A stretch of DNA of 64,000 nt from Prevotella jejuni (GCF_900187995.1 NZ_FZNZ01000009.1:50707-114706); one strand, 5' to 3'; positions 1-10,100 are shown, counted from the stretch's first letter. Numbers and translations: made by a program. The notes: a model not told the origin generated them from the sequence alone.

Positions 1-25
1 TTAGTTTTACATCTTGTTCTGCCAT
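1..25 (-). CDS. VorB-type 2-oxoacid:ferredoxin oxidoreductase alpha subunit (5' end only)
   Basis: Only the first eight codons (MAEQDVKL) are in the window. The start codon lies 3 nt after the stop of the ferredoxin-like gene. A 4Fe-4S subunit directly upstream is the usual arrangement of the vor/kor-type oxidoreductases of Bacteroidales, which decarboxylate branched-chain or 2-oxoglutarate-type oxoacids to acyl-CoA and reduce ferredoxin. The assignment rests on this context and on the short N-terminus. The substrate cannot be read from here. Confidence 0.6.
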
Positions 26-28
26 AAA

Positions 29-262
29 TTATTCCTCCACTTTTTTACGATAGACCGTGATACAGCCATCAGGACAAACCGTAGCACAAGCAGCACAACC
101 GATACAATCATCTGGTCGTGCAGACTCAATATACGGATAGCCGTGGACATTTACCTTTTTCTGAGCCAATGCAATAACATCCTTGGGACATGCAACGATA
201 CACAACTGGCATCCTTTACATCGATCTGTGTTTACTACAATGGCACCTTTCATCTTGCTCAT
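29..262 (-). CDS. 2x[4Fe-4S] ferredoxin-like subunit of 2-oxoacid oxidoreductase
   Basis: A 77-residue protein with two CxxCxxCxxxCP-type clusters: CKGCQLCIVACP near residues 15-26 and CIGCAACATVCP near residues 53-64. These are the signatures of a bacterial-type 2[4Fe-4S] ferredoxin domain. It is the electron-transfer (delta) subunit of the complex whose alpha subunit begins 3 nt downstream. A second ATG three codons in is an alternative start. The upstream mini-TPR gene ends 12 nt before it, so translation is probably coupled through the whole folD-TPR-ferredoxin-vor unit. Confidence 0.85.
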   Translation of the reverse strand: MSKMKGAIVVNTDRCKGCQLCIVACPKDVIALAQKKVNVHGYPYIESARPDDCIGCAACATVCPDGCITVYRKKVEE

Positions 263-274
263 AGTTTTTGTATT

Positions 275-454
275 TTAAGGATTATACGCATCCTTGTTAT
301 AGAAGTTGAGAATATTCTCCAGCATCTCTTTTGCGACTACTGCTGGAGAATTAGGGTCCAACTCGATAGCCTCCATATAATTAGCTAAGGCTTCCTGCCA
401 GTCGCCTCTCTGTCGGTATTCATTACCTCGTTGGAAGTATTCTTCTGCTGTCAT
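275..454 (-). CDS. Small tetratricopeptide-repeat protein (59 aa)
   Basis: This short gene encodes 59 residues starting MTAEEYFQRGNEYRQ. It is essentially one TPR hairpin with the pattern G-N-E-Y-R-Q-R-G-D-W-Q-E-A, followed by an A-I-E-L-D-P-N-S-P turn. The ATG begins on the base immediately after the folD stop codon, and its own stop lies 12 nt before the ferredoxin start. The placement suggests a small adaptor or assembly factor expressed with the oxidoreductase. No function is proven. Confidence 0.8.
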   Translation of the reverse strand: MTAEEYFQRGNEYRQRGDWQEALANYMEAIELDPNSPAVVAKEMLENILNFYNKDAYNP

Positions 455-1339
455 CTACTTATAATATTCTTTCTTGCCTGCCGCAAGTGTATTTTTCATC
501 AGTGAGCAGATGGTCATAGGACCAACACCACCTGGGACAGGCGTAATGAAAGAGCAAAGAGGAGCAACCTCATCAAATTTCACATCACCACACAGTCTGA
601 AACCACTCTTGCGTGTTTTGTCTTCTACACGTGTCGTACCGACGTCAATAACCACTGCACCAGGCTTCACCATATCAGCTGTTACAAATTCAGGTCTGCC
701 AATAGCTGCAATAATGATGTCTGCCTCTTGGCACTCTTTCTTCAAATCCTTTGAACGAGAGTGACATACTGTTACCGTTGAATCACCATATTGTTTCTGC
801 ATCATCAGCTGTGCCATAGGCTTACCAACAATATTGCTGCGACCTAAGATAACACATTTCTTACCAGAAGTCTCAATATGATAATGCTGCAATAAGGTGA
901 GAATACCCAATGGAGTAGCTGAGATAAAGCAAGGTAAACCAATCGCCATACGACCCACATTGATAGGATGGAAGCCATCCACATCCTTGCGATAGTCGAC
1001 AGCCATAATAATCTTCTGCTCGTCGATATGCTTTGGCAAAGGAAGCTGAACGATGAAGCCATCAACATCTTCGTCTTTATTCAGCTTATCCACACAAGCC
1101 AAAAGCTCTTCTTCTGTAACATCAGCCTCAAAACGAATGAGCGTAGACTTAAATCCACACTGCTCGCAGGCAATGACCTTATTCTTAACATAGGTTTCAC
1201 TTCCGCCATCGTGTCCCACCAAAACAGCAGCCAGATGAGGTTGTTTACCACCCGCGGCAACAATGGCCTCCACTTCTTCGGCAATCTCCTGCTTTATTGC
1301 AGTTGCTGTTGCCTTTCCGTCTATTAACTGATATTCCAT
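455..1339 (-). CDS. folD: Bifunctional methylenetetrahydrofolate dehydrogenase / methenyltetrahydrofolate cyclohydrolase
   Basis: FolD interconverts 5,10-methylene-, methenyl- and 10-formyl-tetrahydrofolate in cytosolic one-carbon metabolism. At 294 residues it has the normal family length. Visible motifs are the catalytic YVKNK (the Tyr and Lys near residues 50-54), the NADP-binding [14 protein letters not shown] around residue 165, DVGTTRV, and the C-terminal [10 protein letters not shown] signature. The start lies 32 nt downstream of the ffh stop, so ffh and folD are likely cotranscribed. Confidence 0.97.
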   Translation of the reverse strand: MEYQLIDGKATATAIKQEIAEEVEAIVAAGGKQPHLAAVLVGHDGGSETYVKNKVIACEQCGFKSTLIRFEADVTEEELLACVDKLNKDEDVDGFIVQLPLPKHIDEQKIIMAVDYRKDVDGFHPINVGRMAIGLPCFISATPLGILTLLQHYHIETSGKKCVILGRSNIVGKPMAQLMMQKQYGDSTVTVCHSRSKDLKKECQEADIIIAAIGRPEFVTADMVKPGAVVIDVGTTRVEDKTRKSGFRLCGDVKFDEVAPLCSFITPVPGGVGPMTICSLMKNTLAAGKKEYYK

Positions 1340-1371
1340 AGTAATGATATTATTTAATGAATATGTGTTTC

Positions 1372-2724
1372 TTACATCTTCGGCATCTTTGGCATACCCG
1401 GCATACCTTTCATCTTGCCCATCATACCAGCCATCTTCGAGCCAGTAACCATCTTCATCATCTTACGAGTCTGGTCGAACTGCTTAATGAGTCGGTTTAC
1501 CTCTTGTATATTGGTACCAGAGCCCTTTGCAATACGCTGACGACGGGAGTTATTGAGCAATTCTGGGTTCGTGCGTTCCTTCGGTGTCATACTTTGGATA
1601 ATAGCTTCAATACCCTTGAAGGCATTATCGTCGATATCAACATCACGGATAGCCTTGCCTACACCAGGAATCATAGAAGCAAGGTCTTTCAAGTTACCCA
1701 TCTTCTTGATTTGTTGTATCTGGTTATAGAAGTCGTTGAAATCAAATTGGTTCTTCTGTATCTTCTTCTGCAGACGCTTTGCTTCTTCCTCATCGAACTG
1801 CTCCTGCGCACGTTCTACAAGTGAGACAACGTCACCCATACCTAAGATACGATCGGCCATACGACCTGGATGGAACACATCAATAGCCTCCATCTTCTCG
1901 CCTGTACCAATGAACTTGATTGGCTTTGTGACGACAGTGCGGATTGATAACGCCGCACCACCACGCGTATCACCATCAAGCTTTGTGAGAACAACGCCAT
2001 TAAAATCCAAACGGTCATTGAACTCCTTGGCAGTATTCACTGCGTCCTGACCTGTCATTGAGTCAACAACGAACAGAGTCTCGTCGGGATGAACATGATT
2101 CTTGAGACTCTCGATCTCATTCATCATCTCTTCATCAACAGCCAAACGACCAGCAGTATCGATGATAACTACGTCATTTCCCTTTGCCTTTGCTTCTGCA
2201 AGTGCATGATCAGCAATCTCGTTTACATTCTTATTCTCTGGCTCGCTATAGACAGCTACTCCCACCTGCTCTCCAACGACCTTCAACTGGTCGATAGCTG
2301 CAGGACGATAGACGTCACAAGCAACCAACAAAGGATTCTTATGTTCCTTTGTTTTAAGCATGTTTGCCAACTTTCCAGAGAATGTAGTCTTACCAGAACC
2401 TTGCAAACCACTCATAAGAATGATTGAAGGACGACCTGACAAATTCAGACCGACAGCCTCGCCACCCATCAATTCTGCCAACTCATCATGTACTATCTTA
2501 ACCATGAGTTGTCCAGGCTTAACGGCTGTAAGCACATTCATACCTAATGCCTTCTGCTTTACAGTATCTGTAAACGACTTAGCTACTTTATAGTTAACAT
2601 CGGCATCAAGAAGTGCTCTACGCACGTCCTTCAGGGTTTCTGCTACATTTATCTCTGTTATCTTTCCTTCTCCCTTGAGTATCTTAAAGGAGCGTTCAAG
2701 ACGATCACTTAAATTTTCAAACAT
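1372..2724 (-). CDS. ffh: Signal recognition particle GTPase Ffh
   Basis: Ffh binds signal sequences and SRP RNA and delivers nascent membrane proteins to FtsY. The frame is open further upstream, but the family N-terminus is [13 protein letters not shown], so I place the start at 2724 (450 aa). Domains run N (residues 1-90), G (P-loop GLQGSGKTT at 106-114, then DTAGR and [10 protein letters not shown]) and a methionine-rich M domain ending in repeated GMPxMP units. A canonical promoter lies about 40 bp upstream. Confidence 0.97.
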   Translation of the reverse strand: MFENLSDRLERSFKILKGEGKITEINVAETLKDVRRALLDADVNYKVAKSFTDTVKQKALGMNVLTAVKPGQLMVKIVHDELAELMGGEAVGLNLSGRPSIILMSGLQGSGKTTFSGKLANMLKTKEHKNPLLVACDVYRPAAIDQLKVVGEQVGVAVYSEPENKNVNEIADHALAEAKAKGNDVVIIDTAGRLAVDEEMMNEIESLKNHVHPDETLFVVDSMTGQDAVNTAKEFNDRLDFNGVVLTKLDGDTRGGAALSIRTVVTKPIKFIGTGEKMEAIDVFHPGRMADRILGMGDVVSLVERAQEQFDEEEAKRLQKKIQKNQFDFNDFYNQIQQIKKMGNLKDLASMIPGVGKAIRDVDIDDNAFKGIEAIIQSMTPKERTNPELLNNSRRQRIAKGSGTNIQEVNRLIKQFDQTRKMMKMVTGSKMAGMMGKMKGMPGMPKMPKM

Positions 2725-2764
2725 TGCTTTAAAAGTAAACTTATATATTTCTGATTCTATCTTA

Positions 2765-2797
2765 CAAAGATAATAAAAAGAGAAATAATACAGCAAG
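2765..2797 (-). promoter_or_regulatory. Bacteroidetes-type promoter of ffh-folD operon
   Basis: On the minus strand CTTG (2794-2797) is followed after 21 bp by TATCTTTG (2765-2772). This fits the Bacteroides -33/-7 pattern TTTG-N19-21-TAnnTTTG with one mismatch in the -33 box. It would start transcription roughly 35 nt before the ffh ATG. Confidence 0.6.
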
Positions 2798-3103
2798 CGA
2801 ATAACCTCTATTTTAATGTATTTTAAAACACGCTCCTTATAATAATGCGCACATAAATAGACTTTGTGCAAAAAAATGTAAAACATAACCTTCTCTACCC
2901 CACTTTCCAACTTCAACAATGAAGGGTACGAATTAATCCTATCTAAGTATCTTTCTTCTACTGATATTGATTACGTTTCTAATCTTGCTGATTAAAAGTA
3001 AGACTAATGGTCTTCTAAGAGCGGATACCACCTGTTTTGCATTTACACTCGGCCTAAAGACTAACCGCAAAGGCAAACATCTCTTAAACTAATAAACGAA
3101 AAT

Positions 3104-3151
3104 AAGTACTGACAACGCCTTATAGAAGAGGTGGAGACATTGTCAGCACTT
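3104..3151 (-). terminator. Probable terminator of pyrK-pyrD
   Basis: The arms aagtactgacaa (3104-3115) and ttgtcagcactt (3140-3151) pair over 12 bp with a single A/C mismatch and a 24-nt loop. On the minus strand the hairpin is followed by a T-rich stretch and lies 130 nt past the pyrD stop. The loop is long for an intrinsic terminator, so the call is moderate. Confidence 0.45.
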
Positions 3152-3281
3152 AGCTTTTCTTTAAGGAACTACGTTTATAAGACTTTGCTCGTCCATCCAT
3201 ATCTACGAACAATGACAGTATTTATCACCATTCGTCTTCCATGTAACGAACTATTCCTACACCTTTCCTTACCCTACATGT

Positions 3282-4190
3282 CTATGCCAGACAATTAATG
3301 ATTTCTGTTACAGACTTACAGCCATGACGGTCGAGCCAATCATTAATACCATCACGCACCTTTATCGTTACTTGAGGGTCAAGGAAATTTGCTGTACCTA
3401 TTTGGATAGCAGTGGCACCCGCCATAAGGAACTCTATCGCATCTTCCGCAGTTGAGATTCCACCCAACCCAATGACTGGTATCTTTACAGCCTTTGCCAC
3501 ATCATTGACCATTCGGACTGCTACTGGTTTTACAGCTGGACCGCTCAACCCTCCTGTACGAATACTCAACTTAGGGCGACGACGCTCTATGTCGATTGCC
3601 ATTCCCATCAACGTGTTTATCAGCGACACTGAATCGGCACCTTCATCTTCGCAGGCACGTGCAATGCTGGCGATGTCTGTGACATTAGGTGATAGCTTGA
3701 CTATCATCGTCTTATGGTAGTGTTCGCGTACAGCCTTTACGATTGAAGCTGCCCCAGAACAGGTGACACCGAACGACATACCGCCTTCTTTCACGTTTGG
3801 ACAAGAGATATTCACCTCGATAGCTGGTATTCTCTCCAACGCATCGAGCTTCTCTGCCGTCTCAGCATACGTCTCTGGAGAATTTCCACTCACATTAACT
3901 ATCATATTCGTGTCGATATCCTTTATCTGAGGATAGATATGTTCGATGAAGTAATCTACACCTTTATTCTGCAAGCCTACACAATTAAGCATCCCTTGAG
4001 GTGTCTCCACCATGCGCGGATAGTCATTTCCTTCTCGTGGCTTCAGCGTCGTTCCCTTGACGATGATTCCTCCAATCTCTTCCAATGGTACGAAATCGGC
4101 AAACTCCAAACCATAGCCAAAGGTACCACTGGCCGTCATCACGGGGTTCTTGAGATGTAAGTCACTTATCTTTACACTTAAATCAGCCAT
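3282..4190 (-). CDS. pyrD: Dihydroorotate dehydrogenase B, catalytic subunit
   Basis: The class 1B catalytic subunit oxidises dihydroorotate to orotate in pyrimidine synthesis and passes electrons through PyrK to NAD+. With the start at [17 protein letters not shown] the protein has 302 residues, the normal size. The active-site motif N-I-S-C-P-N lies at residues 127-132 and includes the base cysteine of class 1 enzymes. PVIGLGGI and [10 protein letters not shown] are the phosphate-binding FMN motifs. The frame is open further back and could start 13 nt inside pyrK, but those 44 residues are unlike the family, so I take the later ATG. Confidence 0.95.
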   Translation of the reverse strand: MADLSVKISDLHLKNPVMTASGTFGYGLEFADFVPLEEIGGIIVKGTTLKPREGNDYPRMVETPQGMLNCVGLQNKGVDYFIEHIYPQIKDIDTNMIVNVSGNSPETYAETAEKLDALERIPAIEVNISCPNVKEGGMSFGVTCSGAASIVKAVREHYHKTMIVKLSPNVTDIASIARACEDEGADSVSLINTLMGMAIDIERRRPKLSIRTGGLSGPAVKPVAVRMVNDVAKAVKIPVIGLGGISTAEDAIEFLMAGATAIQIGTANFLDPQVTIKVRDGINDWLDRHGCKSVTEIINCLA

Positions 4191-4309
4191 ATTATAATCA
4201 TCTATTTTTACGAAACATTGTGGTATTCTCCTTCTATCAACCTTATTAAGACGATTCATTTTATCGACCGAATAAAAGCAAACAAAGTCTCCTACCACTT
4301 CTTTCTGAT

Positions 4310-5086
4310 TTATTCTCCCCACATCAATCTACGTGTATCAAAGACAGGACCTTCCTTACATACGCATAGATTACCTTCTGTTGTCTTCTCTACACAACAC
4401 AGACAAGCACCGACACCGCAGGCCATCATGTTCTCTAACGATGCTTCGCAAGGGATTGAGGCTTGATAGGCATAATGTGCTACGGCCTTCATCATGGGCT
4501 TAGGACCACACGTAGATATACGGTCAAAACGCTCTGTGGACAGGACGGAATGGTTTGTGACAAACCCCTTCTCACCTGCTGAACCATCCTCAGTGGTTAT
4601 ACATACCCTTCCATACTGCTCAAAAAGCGATATTTCTGCTAAGTCGGCTGCTGTACGAGCACCCAACAAGAAGACCGGTGTTCCGCCTGCTTCCTTTATC
4701 TGCTTACCGAAATATAATAGTGGAGCCACCCCTACTCCTCCACCAACGAGTAGTACTCGTTCAGACGAACTTGCCAAGGGGGTGAACGTATTACCTAATG
4801 GGAGCACACAGTTTAACATGTCGCCTTTGCGCAAACGTGCGAGCGCATGCGTTCCTTCTCCTACTGTTGCTACAAGCAGCCACAGCTCATTACGCTCAAT
4901 ATCAACGAAATTTATGGATATAGGACGGCGAAGAAAGGTAGAAGGTGAGCCGTCCACTCTCACCTCTACAAACTGACCAGGCAGCATCTCTGGGAGTGGT
5001 TTATCATCTGTCAACCTGATAAGGACATTCCTTGCATTGACTCTCTCCACAGAAGATACCTTCAAGTCGAGGACATACTTCTTCAT
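4310..5086 (-). CDS. pyrK: Dihydroorotate dehydrogenase B, electron-transfer subunit
   Basis: PyrK is the FAD/[2Fe-2S] partner of PyrD. The 258 residues show the FAD motif RRPIS near residue 55, the NAD-binding [10 protein letters not shown] near 115, and a C-terminal cysteine cluster [11 protein letters not shown] followed by a later C for the 2Fe-2S centre. It is upstream of pyrD on the same strand, as expected. A TATATTTG box (minus strand, 5112-5119) lies 26 bp before the start. I see no convincing TTTG box upstream of it. Confidence 0.96.
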   Translation of the reverse strand: MKKYVLDLKVSSVERVNARNVLIRLTDDKPLPEMLPGQFVEVRVDGSPSTFLRRPISINFVDIERNELWLLVATVGEGTHALARLRKGDMLNCVLPLGNTFTPLASSSERVLLVGGGVGVAPLLYFGKQIKEAGGTPVFLLGARTAADLAEISLFEQYGRVCITTEDGSAGEKGFVTNHSVLSTERFDRISTCGPKPMMKAVAHYAYQASIPCEASLENMMACGVGACLCCVEKTTEGNLCVCKEGPVFDTRRLMWGE

Positions 5087-5419
5087 CTTTGCTTTGCTTT
5101 ATAACACAATGCAAATATAGATAAAATATCTCGATTATTAGCTGATTGACGTAAAAAACAGAAATAAATCTTACCAAAATGGGGTTAGCATGTTATTCAC
5201 TCATAAAAAGACTGTGATATACTTCCTCCATGAATACTATCCCTAAAACAGTCTAACATTAAGCTGTGGGCTCTCTCGCCATGCCTACAACTCAATAATA
5301 AATCACGCTGTTTTGAACTCTTGATTGTTAACTGATGCTCTGACATTATGAGGTAATAACTCACCTTACTGACAGAAGGAAAACACAACACATTATACAA
5401 GAATTATTTTTATTTTAAG

Positions 5420-5503
5420 TTGCTGTCATATTTAACACTTCGTGTAACACTACTGATTACTAACAAGTTAAATGACAACATCGAATGACAGTAATGACAG
5501 CAA
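5420..5503 (+). repeat. 84-bp inverted-end element, copy 1
   Basis: The ends are TTGCTGTCAT (5420-5429) and ATGACAGCAA (5494-5503), a perfect 10-bp inverted repeat. The interior near the right end also carries a second ATGACAGTA. Two more copies of the same size occur at 30801 and 46509. Confidence 0.75.
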
Positions 5504-5811
5504 ATTTGATTTTGACTGAATAACCTTACTATGACTATAGTTACGCAAGTCTTCCGAGACGGGATATAGTTAAGACTGAGTAAACACTTTTAGCCAGAAG
5601 ATGATAGCCAAGGTAACAGAGTGAACGATGCTTGGCGGAGTAACAGGTTTCATCATCTTTTTTCCTCACATGTGGAACATCCATACATCATCCGAAAAGC
5701 GTGAAAACATTGATAGAAGATAGGAAAGAAGGAGGGAGCATAGACTTACAATAAGTGACAGTAAGTTCACTCTGTAAATCTTTTTCGCTTATCTCACAAC
5801 CAATACTTGCC

Positions 5812-5910
5812 CTTCATGCTTCAAGAAGACGCCCTTCTACGTTCGAGAACATGCCCTTCTTGAGGCTTGAAGACGCCCTTCTTATCCCTTAATAACGCCC
5901 TTCTCAATAG
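5812..5910 (+). repeat. 22-bp modular repeat element, copy 1
   Basis: Successive 22-bp modules each end in a conserved g-a-c-gcccttct type half: gcttcaaga/agacgcccttcta, then an acatgcccttctt module, a gaggcttgaag module, and a diverged atcccttaat module. The inverted last module present in copies 2-4 is missing here. Confidence 0.75.
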
Positions 5911-6554
5911 GTAATCATAACCAACTGACTTATTGAATGTTATGAGCTCTATTCTTACCCATCTTCGTTATCGTTAGCCTCAACCACTCAAATGATTCAT
6001 GTCAAAACTTTTCCTAATCGTACAAAGTACCATAAATATACAAAGACAATGGGGCATTCGAATGATAAAAAGACGGAATGTACATAGATAGAATGGTATA
6101 ATAAAAAATGAAACATCGTCACATGAAATTTAGAAGGGGATATAACACAATTAACAGAAGCAGCATATAGCTACGTGTGGCACAAAGGGAAACTACTAAT
6201 CTAAGCGTAGAAGGTTGAATAAACAGTACTAAGAATTACGCAAATGACATGAATGTAAAGCGTTTATTAAGCTGCATACAATCATACATGGCCCTATCTC
6301 GATCATCATTCCTCAACTGATTCGAAGAGAGGACGGGGATAAAATCGCTTGATGGATAGGCGTAAAAAATGACAAATAAACCAAAGGTAGAATAAGCATA
6401 ACACCCAAAAGAATAAATGAAGATTTGCTTTTAAGAAAAAGAATATGTAGATTTGCACTTGAAACCATTGTTCTGCAATCATCACTAAATAATAAAGTGC
6501 ATCTGCATGTTCTATGGTAATGAACAAAGATGGGCCTAAATATCAGATAAGAAT

Positions 6555-6712
6555 ATGAGAAGACTCATCACTTACCTTTTATTATTTATAGTCTCACTGT
6601 CATGTGTTGTTTGAACGATTCCATAACGGATATAAGTGGAGACATTACCTACACATGGAATGCCAAGACTGGTCGACTACTCTGCAAAGAGATGGGACAG
6701 GCCATAGAATAA
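6555..6712 (+). pseudogene. Frameshifted small lipoprotein fragment
   Basis: An ATG at 6555 opens a lipoprotein-like signal (MRRLITYLLLFIVSLSCVV) that ends at TGA 6612. In another frame the sequence continues directly as NDSITDISGDITYTWNAK and stops at 6710-6712. The two pieces join naturally if about one base was lost or gained, so this is a broken secreted protein. It leads straight into the small gene at 6784. Confidence 0.5.
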
Positions 6713-6783
6713 GAGGGTTGAATAAACTAAAAGACTACATCAAGAACCTTAAAGTAGAGGTTGTAAATTATAATACATAAAGT

Positions 6784-7131
6784 ATGAGGATATTTAGTAC
6801 TGCACCAGAAGGAAATGAAATGGCCGAATTAGAGAATGCACGGTATATCAACTTAGCGTTAAGGCAGATAGAAGAGAACATAGAATGGCTTAAAACAGCT
6901 AATAAACCAGTTCAAGCTGTAATGACTCATATCGATATATTAGTGTCCTTAGCAAAGAGGTTTCCTGTCAATGCAAACCTTCTAATCAAGAAAGAGAAGG
7001 TACAAGAGTGGAAAAAGGTGTTTAACGATTGGTTCGAACGATGCGGTAATAAAATCCCAGCAAAATACCGAGAAGGAATAAAAACTAACAGTGATGAACT
7101 CTTTATTCAATTAGAACAATATGGACACTAA
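6784..7131 (+). CDS. Hypothetical protein, probable immunity-cassette gene (115 aa)
   Basis: I do not recognise the family. The 115-residue protein is soluble, helical in look and rich in charged residues, with no signal peptide. Its end overlaps the start of the Imm51-like gene by 11 nt (TATGGACACTAA carries both stop and ATG), so the two are translationally coupled. A second immunity subunit or a neighbouring cassette member is plausible from context only. An ATG 12 codons in (MAELEN) is an alternative start. Confidence 0.65.
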   Translation: MRIFSTAPEGNEMAELENARYINLALRQIEENIEWLKTANKPVQAVMTHIDILVSLAKRFPVNANLLIKKEKVQEWKKVFNDWFERCGNKIPAKYREGIKTNSDELFIQLEQYGH

Positions 7132-7471
7132 ACATTTCAAAAGTAAGATAGCACCCTTTTTCTGGGTCAATCATGAAGATCAATTCTCTGTATGTTTGAG
7201 TACAGGAGAATACAAACAAGAACTATTTGAAACAAGAGAAGAAGAGGGCTTTGAAGGGAATGGATATGACTGGTGTGCTTTGGCCAAAGCTTTCTTGAAA
7301 GAATATATGCCTGAATTAAAAGCTACCATACACCATGATCCAGAAGCAGGCATGTATTGTGCCTATGCTACAGATGCTGATGCCTTAAGGGATTTCATAC
7401 TGAAGTTTAGAGAGATATGCGATAAAGACTCTTTAATAAAGGATTTGTTTTTAAGAGTAGAAATCGAATAG
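7121..7471 (+). CDS. Imm51-like immunity protein
   Basis: The 116 residues carry the pattern I associate with the Imm51 immunity family: PFFWVNHEDQFSV, GEYKQELFETREEEGFEGNG, YDWCALAKAFLKE, and HHDPEAGMYCAYATDADAL. Such proteins neutralise cognate polymorphic toxin domains in the cytoplasm. No toxin gene precedes it, but a decayed Rhs core fragment follows at 7617. Family recognition is from memory of the motif order. Confidence 0.7.
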   Translation: MDTKHFKSKIAPFFWVNHEDQFSVCLSTGEYKQELFETREEEGFEGNGYDWCALAKAFLKEYMPELKATIHHDPEAGMYCAYATDADALRDFILKFREICDKDSLIKDLFLRVEIE

Positions 7472-7616
7472 CACCTCCCTAACGGGGCATTTCTATTACT
7501 GACCTATAGTCTAACTACAAGATAACAGGCGCATCAACAGACTGACTATAACCTCTATGGATAAGCTTGTCAAGCTTCACTCATGCTGAAACATCATCCC
7601 TTCCTACTAACTAAGC

Positions 7617-7812
7617 CAGTATGAGTACAAGGAGTCTGGAGCTTTATTATAACCGCTTCTGCTGATATATATCAAGGATAGATAATCATGTTAGTCAAGA
7701 CACAATGAGCTTGACAAGGGGCAAACTCACGCTGTATGAATATAATGTAAATTATCATTTCGATCCTAATATATATAGCTGTTATGCCGTCTTAGCTGCC
7801 TACAAGGCATGA
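7617..7812 (+). pseudogene. Rhs core C-terminal remnant (frameshifted)
   Basis: Read with one frameshift and one in-frame TGA, it gives QYEYKESGA / LYYNRFC*YISRI then VSQDTMSLTRGKLTLYEY and NVNYHFDPN. This matches the order of the Rhs-associated core end (GQYEDEETGLYYNRFRYY ... ISQDPI ... LYxY ... DP). The tail AVLAAYKA then stops. No toxin domain follows. The core end without its body or toxin shows this is a relic. Confidence 0.75.
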
Positions 7813-7859
7813 CTACCAAGGAATCATATCACACTTTGGCCCCTTACGCATTAGCCAAG

Positions 7860-8090
7860 CATTGATATCTTTAAGTTTACACACATGTATAATCTACGCA
7901 TGCCCATCGTCTTAATGTCAAGGAATTTCGCTCCCTTCGAACACAATACACCCTCTTCATGCTTCAAGAAGACGCCCTTCTACGTTCGAGAACATGCCCT
8001 TCTTGAGGCTTGAAGACGCCCTTCTTCGGGCAAGAAGGGCATGTCCTCAAACGCTATTCGTAATATATTGATTCATTGCATGTTATAGAC
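7860..8090 (+). repeat. Long direct repeat, copy A
   Basis: This stretch resembles 11325-11555 and 15930-16145 along its length: a taagtttacacaca segment, then acgcatgcccatcg, tcttaatgtca, atttcgctcccttc, the 22-bp modular element, and an attcgtaa tail. The copies diverge by scattered substitutions, more so in the left third. Confidence 0.7.
7951..8049 (+). repeat. 22-bp modular repeat element, copy 2
   Basis: Four modules of 22 bp: gcttcaagaag..., cgttcgagaac..., gaggcttgaag..., then an inverted module cgggcaagaagggcatgt. The conserved half is acgcccttctt or atgcccttctt. The last module reverses the second, so the element can form a stem. Confidence 0.8.
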
Positions 8091-8490
8091 TTAATTCCAA
8101 GAGACCTTATATTCCTATTATGAAGGGATATAGCTCGACGCAAAGTAAAGATTTTTCAAGAGCTAACAGGTTCCTAAGATAGGTCAAGTTATTGTCCTCA
8201 CAGCTCTATGGAGGTACAGATAAGAGTCTTGGGATGTGTCCATCTCCCATAGAGAAAGTAAAACATCCTACGAGTTGCATGCGTATCTTACTAAGAGGGT
8301 AAGTAAGTTCGCTGTAACTTTTAGTACATGGCGGGAGGACGCATGGGAGCTTTCTGTTATCATAAAGGCATCTAAAGGCTTGCAGAGAAACTACATTTAA
8401 GTACATAAAAGTTGATTAGAACAGCACTTAAAAAGCGAGCTGAAACGAAAAGGGTTCTGTCAATCACACACCTACTGATATATGAGGCTG

Positions 8491-8590
8491 TGATAACCTT
8501 CGCTTTCTACGGCCACTTGATACAATAAACAACAGAAGTGTCCGTTACGATTATAATGCCGCTGGTTATCTGTCTGGCCCCGTGCATATT
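8491..8590 (+). pseudogene. Rhs YD-repeat scrap 1
   Basis: One frame reads DNLRFLRPLDTINNRS then VRYDYNAAGYLSGPVHI. This includes the YDYNxAGYLSG signature of an Rhs YD repeat. A near-identical 97-bp stretch occurs at 14631. The flanks have stops in all frames, so only the scrap survives. Confidence 0.65.
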
Positions 8591-8843
8591 AAATGTGAAG
8601 TATCAAATACAGCAAAAGTATTGAAAAAAAACGTATCTTTGTTGCTGATATAAGGCCTTACTTTACACAAAAAACATTACCAAGCACAAGTAGCAAGAAT
8701 GAATTTCATCAGCATATAGATAATGTTCGTTGTAGCCTGCAGAGCCTATAGAGCGAACAAAAAGGAGTCTGATATACAGGTTAGTAGTCCAAATCTATTC
8801 CACACTCTATGGGCATAAATTCATAAAAGAAATATCATCAAGA

Positions 8844-9770
8844 ATGAAAGAAAGTAATATCAGCGTTTTAGATCTTCAAGGAGAAAGAAGCTTACCGACA
8901 GGGGGGAAGACTATTATAAGGAAGGAGTATTTCGGAAAAGAATATGCTTTTATGCAAGCAAATATAGAACAGAAACCCGACATATCTTATATAAATACGA
9001 ACAATATTGATGGCCTTATAGCAATCTCAGAGGGCATAAACAAGAAGATTGAAAATATTGAAAAGATATCTATTTTAGAGCATATAAGAGCATTAGACCT
9101 GAATTCATATACTTATGAAGACCTGTCTCACTTGTCTTGTTTGAGAAAGTTAGAGTATTTAAAGATACATGGTAGCGCAGACAAAGAAATCCCTTTTTCT
9201 TCATTACCCTTGCTATGGTGCATTTATCTAAACTATAATAAAAAGAACTGTAAATCAATCTTCCAATGCAAGAACTTAGAATATATCTTTATTGATAACT
9301 ACTCTGGAACGACCTCAAATGAGTTTGTCTCTTTTGGAAAAGCAAGACGAATAGGATTGATGAAAAGTAAGTTAAGCGAATTTAATGCACTACAGAATAT
9401 GCCACACTTAGAGCACATCGGAATAGGTTACAATTCTAAAATGGAGTCTATAAGCTGGCTAAAAGATAACAAATCTCTTACCTCTGTTGCATTTCAGAAC
9501 TGTAAGAAGATAAAAGACTGGGAGATACTTGGCTCATTAACAAACATGGAAAGACTAACAATTGATAACTGTGGAGAGTTACCTTCTATTGCTTTCTTGC
9601 TACATTTGTCCAATCTTAAAGAAATAAGGATGATTGGGTCAACAAGTGTTAGAGACTGTAAAGTGAGGGATATTATGAGTATTCCTCATCTCAAAAGTTT
9701 CTTTATACCAGTGAAGAAAGAATATGATATTACCCTACAAGACATCACTTTATTCAATAATAAATTGTAG
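8844..9770 (+). CDS. Leucine-rich-repeat-like protein of the immunity array
   Basis: A 308-residue soluble protein. From about residue 80 it shows repeating units with LxxLxxLxxLxI spacing (SHLSCLRKLEYLKIHG, LKDNKSLTSVAF, LGSLTNMERLTID, LHLSNLKEIRMIG), an LRR-like solenoid. There is no signal peptide. Proteins of this kind occur beside Rhs toxins in Bacteroidetes, but I cannot assign a target. Its 3' end and flank were copied: degenerate copies of the last codons and the following ~60 bp occur at 16255 and 17843. Confidence 0.7.
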   Translation: MKESNISVLDLQGERSLPTGGKTIIRKEYFGKEYAFMQANIEQKPDISYINTNNIDGLIAISEGINKKIENIEKISILEHIRALDLNSYTYEDLSHLSCLRKLEYLKIHGSADKEIPFSSLPLLWCIYLNYNKKNCKSIFQCKNLEYIFIDNYSGTTSNEFVSFGKARRIGLMKSKLSEFNALQNMPHLEHIGIGYNSKMESISWLKDNKSLTSVAFQNCKKIKDWEILGSLTNMERLTIDNCGELPSIAFLLHLSNLKEIRMIGSTSVRDCKVRDIMSIPHLKSFFIPVKKEYDITLQDITLFNNKL

Positions 9771-9835
9771 TTTTTTGCGTTTAAGTCATATTACAAAGAG
9801 TATGACCATCAGACAGGAAATAACTATATGACAAT
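9715..9835 (+). repeat. Duplicated gene-end segment, source copy
   Basis: The sequence from gaatatgatattaccc through the LRR stop codon to agtatgacc is found again, degraded, at 16255-16360 and 17843-17945. The common landmark is a caataata-TAG-ttt-acgttta string. The duplicates have no gene body in front of them. Confidence 0.65.
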
Positions 9836-9916
9836 GGTACGCTGTAGGAAATACGGCCTGCTTACAACAAGACAGCCATTTCACAGCTGCAAAAACTTAC
9901 TCTTTTCCACCAGTGA

Positions 9917-10100
9917 GGGCAGTATGAGGATGATGAGGTAGGACTCTACTACAACCGTCTCCAGTATTACAACCTATGGAGAAGGAATGACATTAACCAA
10001 TAAGTGATAAGCCTGTCAAACGATGAGTTTAATCTCTACTCTTATATATAATAATGATTTGGTAAATACATTGGGCTTAAGTCCAACAAACCCCATTTGA
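9917..10100 (+). pseudogene. Rhs core C-terminal remnant with DPxGL-type delimiter
   Basis: This is the best preserved core end. It reads GQYEDDEVGLYYNRLQYYN, then NDINQ*VISLSNDEFNLYSY, then after a frameshift YNNDLVNTLGLSPTNPI and TGA. These match, in order, the Rhs-associated core GQYEDEE-GLYYNR-RYY, ISQDPI-L, LYxYV and the DxxGL boundary where the toxin domain normally starts. One in-frame stop and one frameshift prove decay. The toxin is absent. Confidence 0.8.

Larger units (their letters stand above)
2725..3281. other. Intergenic region between ffh and pyrD
   Basis: No gene is supported in these 557 bases. The right part holds the ffh promoter. Around 3104-3151 is a hairpin suited to ending the pyrD transcript. 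The rest shows no open frame with coding character. Confidence 0.6.
5087..6554. other. Non-coding region left of the accessory zone
   Basis: I find no gene I would defend here. It carries the pyrK promoter, one copy of the 84-bp TTGCTGTCAT element (5420-5503) and one copy of the 22-bp modular repeat (5812-5910). A minus-strand open frame at 6306-6527 is hydrophobic and low in complexity. I do not annotate it. Confidence 0.5.
7472..8843. other. Gene-free segment with Rhs scraps and repeats
   Basis: No intact gene is supported. The segment holds an Rhs core remnant (7617-7812), the first copy of the long direct repeat (7860-8090) with the 22-bp modular element inside it, and a YD-repeat scrap (8491-8590). 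A TATCTTTG box at 8634-8641 could serve the LRR gene at 8844. Confidence 0.6.

Noticed and set aside
1372..2919. Longer ffh product beginning at 2919
   Set aside because: The extra 65 residues are unlike any Ffh and contain the ffh promoter.
5197..5400. Minus-strand open frame of 67 codons
   Set aside because: No coding character and no start context; lies in a gene-free gap.
6306..6527. Minus-strand open frame of 73 codons, hydrophobic
   Set aside because: Low-complexity aromatic and Leu-rich composition, no promoter, no neighbours on this strand; could be real but I cannot support it.
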